Of a DNA stretch of 64,000 bases, positions 25,480 through 33,784 are shown piece after piece. The DNA is from CAIPAT01 sp041665605 (GTDB lineage: Bacteria > Verrucomicrobiota > Lentisphaeria > Victivallales > Victivallaceae): assembly GCA_041665605.1 (NCBI GenBank), contig JBAYIO010000008.1, forward strand, positions 1-64,000, read 5' to 3'. The notes beneath the pieces were generated by a model. That model saw nothing but the letters and a program-made list of their open reading frames with translations, was not told where the DNA came from and made no database searches. Made by a program: the position numbers and the translations under genes. How positions within the stretch are numbered: the stretch's first letter is position 1; each line of letters opens with the position of its first letter.

Positions 25480-25802
25480 TGAACAAGCAGCTTAAATATT
25501 TTCAGGAGGATATGGCGTTCAAGCTGGACGCGATCATAGTGATCCTGGTGTTCGGGATGGAGTTTAGCTGGTGGGTGCGCGCCGCCATCGCCGGGATGTG
25601 CATCGGACAGTTTTTCTATGTGCTGCGGGCTGCATGGATGTGGAATAAATCACAGACGGAAACGGACGGGGAGATAGTCGAATGCCTGTTCGATATTGCA
25701 CAGCGGTTCTCGACGGTGTTCCCGCTGACTGATGAGGACCGGCAGGCACTGAACCAGGCAGCGGATTTGATTAAAAAAGCAAGGGAGGGACAAGGGAAAT
25801 GA
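25479..25802 (+). CDS. Small membrane protein, early region
   Basis: A 107-residue protein with a central hydrophobic region (LDAIIVILVFGMEFSWWVRAAIAGMCIGQFFYVL) that could form one or two TM helices, followed by a soluble helical C-terminus. It is translationally coupled to its neighbours: TAATG at its start and ATGA at its end. Function unknown. Confidence 0.5.
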   Translation: MNKQLKYFQEDMAFKLDAIIVILVFGMEFSWWVRAAIAGMCIGQFFYVLRAAWMWNKSQTETDGEIVECLFDIAQRFSTVFPLTDEDRQALNQAADLIKKAREGQGK

Positions 25803-26836
25803 GTAAGACAAAAATACACTGGGCGGATGAGGTCTGGAATCCGGTTACGGGATGCAGCAGGATTTCGGAGGGGTGCGAGCATTGCTACGCGGAGCGGATG
25901 GCTAAACGTTTGAGCCGGGCGGGGATGTGTCCGGGGAAATATGCCAACGGGTTCAAGGTGACGTGTCACCCGGAGGAACTGCAACGCAGATTTTCCGGCA
26001 GGGGGAAAAGAATATTTGTATGCTCGATGGGGGATTTGTTTCATGAGGAGGTGCCGTTCAAGTTCATTGATGCGGTGATGGCGCAGATAACTTACATGCA
26101 GCAGCATACATTCATGCTGCTGACCAAAAGGCCGAAACGGATGCTGGAATTCTTTTTTGACTATATGGGCGGCGTCAAATGGGGCTGTCCGGCGAATGTC
26201 TGGCTGGGCGTTACGGCGGAGAATCAGGCGCGGGCGGATGAACGCATTCCGCTGCTGCTGGAATGTCCGGCGGCGGTGCGGTTCGTCAGCGTGGAGCCGA
26301 TGCTGGGAGCGGTCAAGCTGTCTGCAGCAGAGGTGCCAAGCGAGAAAAGCGAGAAAAGCGAGAAAAGCGAGAAAAGGGAACAGCCGGAAGTCAGGAGTCA
26401 GGAGTCAGGAGTCAGAATAACAGCCGGCAGAGCAGCCGGGAAAGTCGGACGGGCAGGACAGCAAGGCAATAAACCGGACTGGGTGATATGCGGCGGGGAA
26501 TCGGGGCCGGGGGCGCGTCCGCTGCATCCGGACTGGGTGCGGGGTTTGCGGGACCAGTGCCAGGCGGCGGGAACGGCGTTCTGGTTCAAGCAGTGGGGGG
26601 AGTATTCGCCGGTGCGCTGGCAGGGGACGGAGACTTTCTGCGGCGATTATCTGGCGTTTCCGGACGGGCAACTAGCGGATATTGATTCCGACGGTCAACT
26701 GGCCGGCAATATGCAGGGGGTCAGCCTGCTGCGGCGCATCGGCACCCGCAGGGGCGGCGACGAACTGGATGGACGGCAGTGGCATGGGCTGCCGCCGGCG
26801 GCAGAGGGGCCAAGCGAGACAAGCGAGAAAAGTTGA
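25799..26836 (+). CDS. DUF5131 (phage Gp37/Gp68) protein with an internal repeat insertion
   Basis: A 345-residue protein. Family motifs are clear: WNPVTGCSRISEGCEHCYA, with a cysteine cluster resembling radical SAM proteins, and FVCSMGDLFHEEVP, FMLLTKRPKRM, WLGVTAENQ, FVSVEPMLGAVKL, DWVICGGESGPGARP and FWFKQWGE. Between VKL and DWV about 48 residues of SEKSEKSEK and RSQESGVR sequence are inserted. That stretch is the in-frame translation of a 9-nt and a 7-nt microrepeat. The tail also ends in a repeat (PSETSEKS). The family is often annotated as a phage radical SAM-like protein of unknown function. Confidence 0.8.
   Translation: MSKTKIHWADEVWNPVTGCSRISEGCEHCYAERMAKRLSRAGMCPGKYANGFKVTCHPEELQRRFSGRGKRIFVCSMGDLFHEEVPFKFIDAVMAQITYMQQHTFMLLTKRPKRMLEFFFDYMGGVKWGCPANVWLGVTAENQARADERIPLLLECPAAVRFVSVEPMLGAVKLSAAEVPSEKSEKSEKSEKREQPEVRSQESGVRITAGRAAGKVGRAGQQGNKPDWVICGGESGPGARPLHPDWVRGLRDQCQAAGTAFWFKQWGEYSPVRWQGTETFCGDYLAFPDGQLADIDSDGQLAGNMQGVSLLRRIGTRRGGDELDGRQWHGLPPAAEGPSETSEKS
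26336..26415 (+). repeat. Composite 9-nt and 7-nt repeat inside the DUF5131 gene
   Basis: Four AAGCGAGAA-type units (26338-26380) are followed by about four GTCAGGA units (26390-26415), all in frame. Confidence 0.9.
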
Positions 26837-26862
26837 AAGTTAAAACAGGAGAGGGAAAACAA

Positions 26863-27474
26863 ATGAAAGAACATCCGATATTGTTCAGCGGGGCGATGGT
26901 GCGGGCGATACTGGACGGGCGGAAGACGCAGACGCGGCGGGTGGTGAAGGTGCCGTCTACATGCACCCCGCCGCTCAAATGCCCTTACGGCGAGGTTGGC
27001 GGACGGCTGTGGGTAAGGGAGACGTGGATGCCGGATGCGCCGCGTGATGGTTCGTGGGATGATGTTGCATTTTACGGATGTAACTGCTCGCCGCTGTCGT
27101 TGATACCAAAACGTTTTCAAAAAGCTGAACATTGTATTTACCGTTCAACATGGACGGGCGGACAGATGGTCGGCTGGAAACCCAGCATCCACATGCCGCG
27201 TTGGGCTTCGCGGATCACGCTGGAAATTACGGCGGTGCGGGTGGAGCGGTTGCAGGCGATCACGCGGGATGACGCAAAAGCAGAAGGAATCACCGAACAT
27301 CTTACAGAGTTTTTACCAGGAGCATATACAGAAGAGGCAAAATACCTGTGGCGGAATCGCACCAGCGTGGAAAATTTTTCTTTTCTATGGGAATCGGTTT
27401 ACGGTACCGGTTCCTGGGATGCTGATCCGTGGGTTTGGGTGGTGGAATTTAAGGTGCTGCCGCAGGCGGCATAG
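26863..27474 (+). CDS. ASCH-like phage protein
   Basis: A 203-residue protein beginning MKEHPILFSGAMVRAILDGRKTQTRRVV, the hallmark of a large phage family with an ASCH/PUA-like fold (sometimes called morphogenetic protein). GRLWVRETWMPD and WVVEFKVL near the end also fit. ASCH domains are thought to bind RNA. The SD GAGAGGGAAAAC precedes the ATG at 26863, and the leader carries 9-nt repeats. Confidence 0.65.
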   Translation: MKEHPILFSGAMVRAILDGRKTQTRRVVKVPSTCTPPLKCPYGEVGGRLWVRETWMPDAPRDGSWDDVAFYGCNCSPLSLIPKRFQKAEHCIYRSTWTGGQMVGWKPSIHMPRWASRITLEITAVRVERLQAITRDDAKAEGITEHLTEFLPGAYTEEAKYLWRNRTSVENFSFLWESVYGTGSWDADPWVWVVEFKVLPQAA

Positions 27475-27496
27475 GAGACAGTGAAAACAGCCGGAA

Positions 27497-27517
27497 TTCA
27501 GGAGTCAGGAGTCAGAA
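27497..27517 (+). repeat. 7-nt repeat (GTCAGGA), intergenic
   Basis: About three units sit after the ASCH-like gene. Confidence 0.8.
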
Positions 27518-27532
27518 TGGAGCCGGAAGCAG

Positions 27533-27552
27533 GGGCATCCCTGGTGGATGCC
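27533..27552. repeat. 21-nt palindromic repeat, copy 4
   Basis: GGGCATCC-CTGGT-GGATGCC with 9-nt repeats on its right side, in the leader of the gene at 27602. Confidence 0.85.
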
Positions 27553-27601
27553 AGACAAGCGAGAAAAGTTTAAAGTTAAAACAGGAAAGGAAAAAAAGTA
27601 A

Positions 27602-27841
27602 ATGAGTGAAAAATGTCACAAGTGCGGAAAGCGCATCAATGTTGATACGGAATTTCATTGCGATGAGTGCGGGCATGATTTCTGCATCGACTGCATCGAA
27701 GATAATGATTCGCATGTCTGTCTGATCGATGATGATGCGTCAGAGAATGTCTGCGAGTTTATCCAGGAATGCAATGAACTGGAGATTTGCGCGGACTGCT
27801 GCAATAAAAAAAGAGAGGGAAAAGCAGATGAAAAAGATTAG
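27602..27841 (+). CDS. Small Cys/His-rich zinc-binding protein
   Basis: A 79-residue protein with CHKCGKR, FHCDECGHDFCIDCIED, HVC and CADCC spacing, enough ligands for two zinc sites in a B-box or RING-like arrangement. Such small treble-clef proteins in phages often bind host proteins or nucleic acid. The last 14 nt overlap the dNMP kinase start. Function unknown. Confidence 0.5.
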   Translation: MSEKCHKCGKRINVDTEFHCDECGHDFCIDCIEDNDSHVCLIDDDASENVCEFIQECNELEICADCCNKKREGKADEKD

Positions 27842-28769
27842 AATGATCGGGCTGACTGGACGTGCTGGGAGCGGGAAGGATACGGCGGGGGCGCTTATCC
27901 GTGAATGGATTGCGCGGGATTTCTCAGGTCAATTTAACGGATACCGCGCGATGGTTTACGGGATTGCCGATCCGTTGCGCGATGCGCTGACCTGTTTCAT
28001 CCGCCGGGCGGTACCGCGCGAGGAAAAAGAGATAGTTAATCCGGTACTGGGAATCTCGCCGCGTGAATTTATGCAGAAAAGCGGGGATTTCTTTCGTCAG
28101 ATGATGGGGGAGGATATATTGCTGCGGCTGCTTGGCCAGCGCATCCGGGAACATCGGCACACAATCTATATCATCACCGACGTGCGGCTGGACATCGAGG
28201 CGGCATTCATCCGGGAGCACGGGGGCATCATTATTGCAATACAGCGCGATGCTGCCGGGCTGGATGGCGCTGTGTCGCAGCACCGCACGGAGCAGGGCGT
28301 CAGTCCATCGCTGGTCAATTATATGATCAGCAATAACGGCGGAATGGATGAACTTTGCCGGCAGATTGACCTGATGATGTTATGCGTTACAGAAGGCAAA
28401 AATGTGATAGTGGAACCGCCTGCCGCAGCCGCCGGACTTGACGGACGGAACGGACAGCAGATAATGCAGGCACTGAAAAAGTATGTGCTTGATAATTTTG
28501 GGAATATTCAGGAGCATAGCTGGAAGCGTTATTATATTCCGCAAATTATTGATAATTTACAGGAGTTTGATCTTGAAGAAATAAAACACTGCATCAAGGA
28601 ACTAGTTAAAGAGCATTTGGAGAGCGTAATACTTGAACCTACTTCACTAGGAGTAATGCGTTCCCCGATAGAAAAATATATTCATATTGCAAAGGCAGGA
28701 TATCACTCGCATCTCAATATTAATGTCAAACTGATTTATCAGTTACAAAGGGAAATAAAAAATGACTAA
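27828..28769 (+). CDS. Deoxynucleoside monophosphate kinase-like protein
   Basis: A 313-residue protein starting MKKIRMIGLTGRAGSGKDTAGALI. GRAGSGKDT is the P-loop as in phage dNMP kinases, followed by IADPLRDAL, a SPREFMQKSGDFFR stretch and IITDVRLDIEAAFI. These enzymes phosphorylate dNMPs for phage DNA synthesis. From about residue 205 an extra, AT-richer C-terminal domain (about 28,450-28,769) follows that is not part of the kinase core. It starts inside the upstream zinc-binding gene. Confidence 0.7.
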   Translation: MKKIRMIGLTGRAGSGKDTAGALIREWIARDFSGQFNGYRAMVYGIADPLRDALTCFIRRAVPREEKEIVNPVLGISPREFMQKSGDFFRQMMGEDILLRLLGQRIREHRHTIYIITDVRLDIEAAFIREHGGIIIAIQRDAAGLDGAVSQHRTEQGVSPSLVNYMISNNGGMDELCRQIDLMMLCVTEGKNVIVEPPAAAAGLDGRNGQQIMQALKKYVLDNFGNIQEHSWKRYYIPQIIDNLQEFDLEEIKHCIKELVKEHLESVILEPTSLGVMRSPIEKYIHIAKAGYHSHLNINVKLIYQLQREIKND

Positions 28770-29148
28770 GAAGACGGTGTATATCGCGGGGCCGATGACG
28801 GGGATTGAGAAGCTGAATTTTCCGGCGTTTTTTGACGCGGAACGGGCCTTGAAACTGGCGGGGCATAATCCGGTGAACCCGGCGCGGCATCCGCCGGCGG
28901 TCAGGTGCATTTTCACCGAGGAAGTGCACACGATGACCTATGAGGACTTTCTGAACCTGGACCTGGAGATCATCGCCAGCGGGTGCGACGCGGTGGCGCT
29001 GCTGCCGGGCTGGGAGCATTCGCCGGGGGCCAGGCGGGAACATCAACTGGCGGTGAGTCTGGGCTTAAAGGTGTGGAAACTGAACGCCGTGCAGGCGGGA
29101 CTGATCGAATGCGGACAGATCGGACGGGTAGGCCGGGGCGAAGAATAA
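28762..29148 (+). CDS. DUF4406, nucleoside 2-deoxyribosyltransferase-like protein
   Basis: A 128-residue protein with KTVYIAGPMTGIEKLNFPAF at the N-terminus, a nucleotide-binding opening shared with nucleoside deoxyribosyltransferases. DLEIIASGCDAVALLPGWEHSPGARREHQLAVSLGL carries the conserved LLPGWE and catalytic-type Glu. It likely acts on nucleotides. It overlaps the kinase gene by 8 nt, so the two probably belong to one nucleotide-metabolism unit. Confidence 0.7.
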   Translation: MTKKTVYIAGPMTGIEKLNFPAFFDAERALKLAGHNPVNPARHPPAVRCIFTEEVHTMTYEDFLNLDLEIIASGCDAVALLPGWEHSPGARREHQLAVSLGLKVWKLNAVQAGLIECGQIGRVGRGEE

Positions 29149-29180
29149 CAGGCTAGTTTTAAAACAGGGAGTAAAACATC

Positions 29181-29903
29181 ATGGGTTTGACGGTCGCGCT
29201 CAGCAAGGAGGAAACTGCGGAGATTATCTGCTGGTTCCTGGAACGGTACAACAGCAGGATCGAATCCGGACAGAAGACGAAGGCGCTGGCGGCGCTGTTC
29301 TGGGGGGCGATCATGGCGTATCAGTATCTGAGCGGGGCGCGGATCACCGAAATCACGCTGCTGCGCCGCCGGCAGATTGCGGATGACGAGTGCAGGCTGC
29401 ATCCGGTGATGTCGCGGCGGAAGCTGAAGACGGGCAGAAAGCAGTCGACGATCACTGCGTACATTGACCCGGACAGCGCGCCGGCGCAGGTGGTCAGCGC
29501 CTGGCTGCGGGAGTCGAGAGGGGAATTCGGGCGTTATCTGCCGGATGACTGGGCGTTCGCGTGGGGGTTCAATCGGCAGCCGTTCCGTCGGGAGAGCGCG
29601 TGGCGGGCGTGGCAGAAGGGATATATCGCGCTGGGGCTGGCCTATGTGAGCAGGGGGACGCATTGCGTGCGGAAGACGGCGGGGCTGATGCAGTATGACA
29701 TCGCGTTCGCCGAATATGGCGACGGGATGCGCGCAATGCAGAAAGTGCAGCGGTATCTGGGACATGCGCGATTACAGACGACAGAGGCCTATCTGCCGAT
29801 CAATCCCGGTTTAACCGATGATATCGCTCACCAGCATGGAGCAAAAGTGAAATTGGGTAACATTCTGGGTAAACATCTGCTTAACCGGGAGAATTCAAAT
29901 TAA
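29181..29903 (+). CDS. Tyrosine recombinase (second recombinase of the prophage)
   Basis: A 240-residue protein of the phage integrase superfamily. LSGARITEITLLRRRQI carries the first catalytic Arg, THCVRKTAGLM the HxxR pair, and VQRYLGHARLQTTEAYL the final His and Tyr nucleophile. It lacks an obvious N-terminal arm-binding domain, so it is shorter than most phage integrases. It sits far from either prophage end and next to an excisionase-like gene. Possible roles are genome-dimer resolution, excision support or an internal invertible or mobile segment. Confidence 0.75.
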   Translation: MGLTVALSKEETAEIICWFLERYNSRIESGQKTKALAALFWGAIMAYQYLSGARITEITLLRRRQIADDECRLHPVMSRRKLKTGRKQSTITAYIDPDSAPAQVVSAWLRESRGEFGRYLPDDWAFAWGFNRQPFRRESAWRAWQKGYIALGLAYVSRGTHCVRKTAGLMQYDIAFAEYGDGMRAMQKVQRYLGHARLQTTEAYLPINPGLTDDIAHQHGAKVKLGNILGKHLLNRENSN

Positions 29904-29992
29904 TCAGGCAGTCAAACGGGATAATCACCACCCTTAACACCAATACAACCATACTCAACCATAATAATCAACAGCATAAGGAGCACAAAACA

Positions 29993-30304
29993 ATGTCAAT
30001 AACCGTCAAACGCAAGCCGCGCACCGTCACCAAGTCCATAATTATCAACAGTTTCGAGATACTGGACAACGCCTATTACCCGGTCGAGGAGATCGCCAAA
30101 GTCCTGAAAGTAAAACCTGACACCATCTACAAACTCATTGAGCGTCAAAGGTTTAAGACAGTCAAGTATGGCAGGTGTTACCAGGTGTCGGGCAAGTCGG
30201 TCATCGATGACGTGAAGCGTCAGGAGCAGGCGCCCAGGGCGAAGGCGAAGCGGAGTTCTAGGTTCTCCCGGCCGGTTTCAACGAATCTACCACCCAAGAA
30301 ATAG
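29993..30304 (+). CDS. Excisionase-like HTH protein
   Basis: A 103-residue protein with YYPVEEIAKVLKVKPDTIYKLIERQRFKTVKYGRCYQVSGKSV, a winged-helix of the HTH_17/Xis type. A basic tail follows. It lies 90 bp after the tyrosine recombinase and just before the terminase, so it may be a recombination directionality factor or a DNA-binding packaging factor (no separate small terminase gene is otherwise visible). Confidence 0.6.
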   Translation: MSITVKRKPRTVTKSIIINSFEILDNAYYPVEEIAKVLKVKPDTIYKLIERQRFKTVKYGRCYQVSGKSVIDDVKRQEQAPRAKAKRSSRFSRPVSTNLPPKK

Positions 30305-30330
30305 TCAAAAAAGGGAACTGTGTTAGAATC

Positions 30331-32766
30331 ATGCAAAACAAAACTTCTAAAACTAAATCTGATACCGCACCCGCCGCCGCGCCTTCCGGCAAAAAGCGTC
30401 CAGCCATTAATCCGGATCCCGCCACCACGCAAAAACCTTCATCCCGGAAAACGTCCGCCGCTGCGTCCAGAGGTAAGCCGTTATCCAAATCATCGTCCGC
30501 CCGGAAAACTGCGGCATCCGGCGTCAAGCCTTCATCATCCAGATCCGCCGCCGGGAAAAAGACATCCGGTTCCGGGACGTCGCCAAAGAAGCCGGCGGCA
30601 TCCGGCAAAAAATTGCTGAAAGACGTGACTGACCCGCGCAAGGGGTTTGCGCTGCCGGACCCTGAGTCGTACAACGCTAAACAGAATCTGCTGATGAAGA
30701 ATAAGCGCGACGCGGCGCGGGATATCTTTCCGCTGCCGGAACCCGAACTAATTGCGGAGCGCGAGCGCGGCTTCACCGATCCGGAATTTTTCATTTATTT
30801 TTTCTTTCCGGAAATCTGCTATCTGAAACTGTCCCGCCATCATCAGGCGATGATCTCGGACGTGGCGTCGGCGTTCCTCACCGGCGGGCTCTACCTCCAG
30901 GTACTGCCGCGCGGCTCGGGCAAAACTTCCCTCACCATCGGACTGTCGCTGTGGGCGCAGCTCTACGCCGTGCTGCGCTACCTGGTGGTGATCGCCGCCA
31001 ACGAGGACAAGGCGGCAAAAATCTCCGACGCCCTGCTGATGCAGCTCAAGTTCAATCAACTGCTCTACCGGGCGTTCCCGGAAGCCTGCTATCCGTTCCG
31101 CAAGGTCAAGCACGTCAACCAGTGCCAGGGGCAGCTCTACAACGGCGAACTGACCGGCATTTCGACCAGCTCCGAACAGATCATCATGCCGAATATTCCA
31201 GGATCGCGCTGCTCCGGCGCCATCATCGAACCCTACGGCCTGACCGGGGCCATCCGCGGCGCGTTCATCCCGCTGGAGAACAGTTCGATTCTGCGCCCGG
31301 ACGGCTTCCTGCTGGACGATCCGCAGACCGACGAGTCCGCCAACTCCGAATCGCAGTGCGCCACCCGCGAGAACCTGATCCAGTCCGCCGTCCTCGGGCT
31401 GGCGGGACCGGGCAAAGGCATCGCCGGCGTGGCCAACGGCAGCGTCATCCGCAAAGGCGACCTGATGGACCGCTATCTCAACGGCGCGCATCCGGAGTTC
31501 ATCACCCGCAAGGTCAAGTTCCTGGAATCGTGGCCGGACAACAAGGAACTGTGGAACCAGTATCTCGACATCCGCGCCGATGACCGCCATCCGTGGCGCA
31601 AGTCGAATAAATTCTACAAGGACCACCAGGCGGCAATGGACAAAGGCGCGGTCGCCTACTGGGCCGAGCGCCTGGAATTCGGCGCCGTCACCGCCATCCA
31701 GTCCGCCTACAACCTGATCCACCGCTTCGGGTTCAATTCTTTCCTGGCGGAATACCAGAACGAACCATGCGAGAACCTCGGCACGCTGCGGCTGCTGACG
31801 CGGGACGATATCTACAACAAGACGAACGGGCTGGAAGCGCGGCGCGTCCCGGCGGAGACGCAATATCTCACCGCCGGCATCGACGTGCAGAAAGAGATAT
31901 TGTTCTACGTCGTCGCGGCGTGGAAGGACGGCGGCACCGGATGGATCGTGGAGCGCGACGCCTGGCCGCGCCAGCCGAAAGCCATGTTCGACCCCGCGAA
32001 ACCGGTCATCACGCTGTCCGCCAAGTATCCCGGACTTACCCCCGGCGCCCGCATCCAGCAGGCGGTGATCGAACTCACGGAACTGCTGAAAAATACGCCG
32101 TACATCCCGGTCAACGGCGGCAAACCGCTGCCGCTGATGAAGGAATTCTGCGATTCCGGCTATGAAGGCCGCGCCATCCATGCCGCCAAACAGCAGATCG
32201 GGGAACTGATGGACCCTTCGCGCGGGATCGGGCTGACCGCCGCAAAACGCCCCCTGGAACAGTACATCCGCAAGCCCGGCGAGATCTTCGGCACCCACTG
32301 GTATTATCCGGTGGTCAAAAAGACGCGCGATTTCCGCCACTGCGCGGTGGACGTCAACTGGTGGAAGGCCCATCTGACGGAATCCTTCCTGCGTCCGGCG
32401 GGCGATCCCGGAAGTCTGACCATCTACGGCAACCGCAAGACTGATCACAACATGTTCTGCGACCACCTGACCGCCGAAACCTACGTTGAGACCGAAGGCC
32501 ACGGCCGCCGCGTGCAGGAATGGTCCATGAAACCGGGACGCTATCACAACCATTTTCTGGACTGCCTGGTCTACTCCGCCGCCGCCGCGTCGAGGAGCGG
32601 CATGGCGCTGGATGACGACCGCAAAAAATCCGCCCGCGGCAAGCGTGTGATCGCGAAAAAAGCGAAACCGGCCGCCCCGCAGGCCGCCGGCGCCGTGCCG
32701 TCCGCCGCCCCGAAAAGCCGCCTGCAGCAGCTTAAAGAACAAAGAATGCGCGATAATAATTATTAA
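30331..32766 (+). CDS. Terminase large subunit
   Basis: An 811-residue protein. The first 90 residues are Lys/Ser/Ala/Pro-rich and probably disordered. The packaging ATPase has LPRGSGKTSLTIGLSLWAQ (Walker A), an adenine-binding region and GFLLDDPQTDESA (Walker B with catalytic acids), then GLAGPGKGIAGVANGSVI (coupling segment). The nuclease half begins near LTAGIDVQKEILFYVVAAW, its first acidic residue. The length exceeds most TerL proteins owing to the N-terminal tail and Ala/Lys-rich end. It drives DNA packaging. Confidence 0.85.
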   Translation: MQNKTSKTKSDTAPAAAPSGKKRPAINPDPATTQKPSSRKTSAAASRGKPLSKSSSARKTAASGVKPSSSRSAAGKKTSGSGTSPKKPAASGKKLLKDVTDPRKGFALPDPESYNAKQNLLMKNKRDAARDIFPLPEPELIAERERGFTDPEFFIYFFFPEICYLKLSRHHQAMISDVASAFLTGGLYLQVLPRGSGKTSLTIGLSLWAQLYAVLRYLVVIAANEDKAAKISDALLMQLKFNQLLYRAFPEACYPFRKVKHVNQCQGQLYNGELTGISTSSEQIIMPNIPGSRCSGAIIEPYGLTGAIRGAFIPLENSSILRPDGFLLDDPQTDESANSESQCATRENLIQSAVLGLAGPGKGIAGVANGSVIRKGDLMDRYLNGAHPEFITRKVKFLESWPDNKELWNQYLDIRADDRHPWRKSNKFYKDHQAAMDKGAVAYWAERLEFGAVTAIQSAYNLIHRFGFNSFLAEYQNEPCENLGTLRLLTRDDIYNKTNGLEARRVPAETQYLTAGIDVQKEILFYVVAAWKDGGTGWIVERDAWPRQPKAMFDPAKPVITLSAKYPGLTPGARIQQAVIELTELLKNTPYIPVNGGKPLPLMKEFCDSGYEGRAIHAAKQQIGELMDPSRGIGLTAAKRPLEQYIRKPGEIFGTHWYYPVVKKTRDFRHCAVDVNWWKAHLTESFLRPAGDPGSLTIYGNRKTDHNMFCDHLTAETYVETEGHGRRVQEWSMKPGRYHNHFLDCLVYSAAAASRSGMALDDDRKKSARGKRVIAKKAKPAAPQAAGAVPSAAPKSRLQQLKEQRMRDNNY

Positions 32767-32767
32767 C

Positions 32768-32804
32768 CCCGTCCGGCGGGTCCGGCCAGTCCGGCCAGTC
32801 AGAT
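32768..32804 (+). repeat. 9-nt repeat (GTCCGGCCA type) after the terminase gene
   Basis: Four units of GTCCGGCxx. Similar blocks are at 50591 and 53221 and in frame at 36016, 37478, 40897 and 54952. Confidence 0.75.
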
Positions 32805-32824
32805 ATTAAAACAAAGGAGCAATC

Positions 32825-33208
32825 ATGCGTAACATCAGATTCAAACAGACTAATAAAGTCACCGGGGAAGTTTATTATTTCGGGTTTCAGCGGACCAGCA
32901 CCGGCGGGTTCCTGAACGAAAACAGCAACCGTCCGGTGGCCGGCGAAGACTGGACTGACCCGGAAATGCTTGAAAATAATTTAAAGCGGACGCTGCTGTC
33001 CGGATTCAAGTATTGTCCGCAGTCCGGATGTTTCGAAGATTATAAAAGACTTGAAACAACAGCAGCTTTTCAAGCCCTGCAAATTTCCCATGATATTATT
33101 GCAGGAAAAGGGGTTATTCAAATAGAAATACCCATAACTAACGGCCTCGATAAAGGTGTTTTCGGCTGCGTCCTTCAGATCATTAAAAAATCGCTGAACA
33201 AGGATTAA
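32825..33208 (+). CDS. Hypothetical phage protein
   Basis: A 127-residue protein beginning MRNIRFKQTNKVTGEVYYFGF with the SD AAAGGAG. The composition shifts to AT-rich after about 33,040. It is the first of four small genes between terminase and the regulator. No family recognised. Confidence 0.5.
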   Translation: MRNIRFKQTNKVTGEVYYFGFQRTSTGGFLNENSNRPVAGEDWTDPEMLENNLKRTLLSGFKYCPQSGCFEDYKRLETTAAFQALQISHDIIAGKGVIQIEIPITNGLDKGVFGCVLQIIKKSLNKD

Positions 33209-33213
33209 ATATC

Positions 33214-33471
33214 ATGGACAAAACCCAGTTTAAACTAGAAATGCTCTCGCTGGACGAAGCGATTGCGGCAACGGAAAAAACCCTCAACCAGTTGAAATTA
33301 ATCCGGGAAAAGAAACTGCAAAAACAACATCCGGGTTATGTATGTAATGTCGAAACCGGTGAAATCACCCCGCTTATTCAGGGCGTACCGGATTTGGAGG
33401 CCATGGAATTCATCGCCGATAGTCATGAAGAATTTTGCGGCGAGTTAATAAAAAAAGGAATGGAAGAATAA
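33214..33471 (+). CDS. Hypothetical phage protein, coiled-coil N-terminus
   Basis: An 85-residue acidic protein. Residues 10-40 (SLDEAIAATEKTLNQLKLIREKKLQKQ) form a helix with heptad spacing, followed by VCNVETGEITPLIQG. It begins 5 bp after the upstream stop. Function unknown. Confidence 0.45.
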   Translation: MDKTQFKLEMLSLDEAIAATEKTLNQLKLIREKKLQKQHPGYVCNVETGEITPLIQGVPDLEAMEFIADSHEEFCGELIKKGMEE

Positions 33472-33517
33472 CGTTTTCTCTGTGTCTCTGTGGTTAAAAA
33501 AGAAAGGATTTAACACC

Positions 33518-33733
33518 ATGCCCAAACGCCTCAAACCAAAAGCCGCGAAACTCGATAAAGGTTATTATCCGTGGTCCTGCGGCATCTGCAAAGGCCGGAA
33601 GTTCAAAGTAGGCTACACCCGCAAAAAACAGTCCGGACAGCTCCGCAAACTGATCTGCTGCAACTGCCAGGCGGTGACGTACACCGGCGAACAGATTCTC
33701 CAGCCGTGGAAATCGGTAAATTTTGAGTCTTAA
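33518..33733 (+). CDS. Small zinc-ribbon protein
   Basis: A 71-residue basic protein with CGICKGRKF and CCNCQAVTY, a four-cysteine ribbon. The ATG at 33518 follows AAAGGATTTAACACC. Probably nucleic-acid binding. Function unknown. Confidence 0.45.
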   Translation: MPKRLKPKAAKLDKGYYPWSCGICKGRKFKVGYTRKKQSGQLRKLICCNCQAVTYTGEQILQPWKSVNFES

Positions 33734-33784
33734 CAGCCGAATTTTTAACAGGGATGAGCAGGATAATTTTAAAAGGAAATAAAA

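Noticed and set aside
26336..26415. Tandem repeats considered as a CRISPR-like array
   Set aside because: The units are 7 or 9 nt with no unique spacers, they are translated in frame, and no cas gene was seen.
30748..32742. A 664-residue open frame antisense to the terminase gene
   Set aside because: Long antisense frames are expected in GC-rich genes with G/C third positions. It has no RBS, and its sequence is low-complexity Gly/Val/Arg-rich. Similar shadows are opposite the portal (36446-37537) and capsid (38311-39360) genes.
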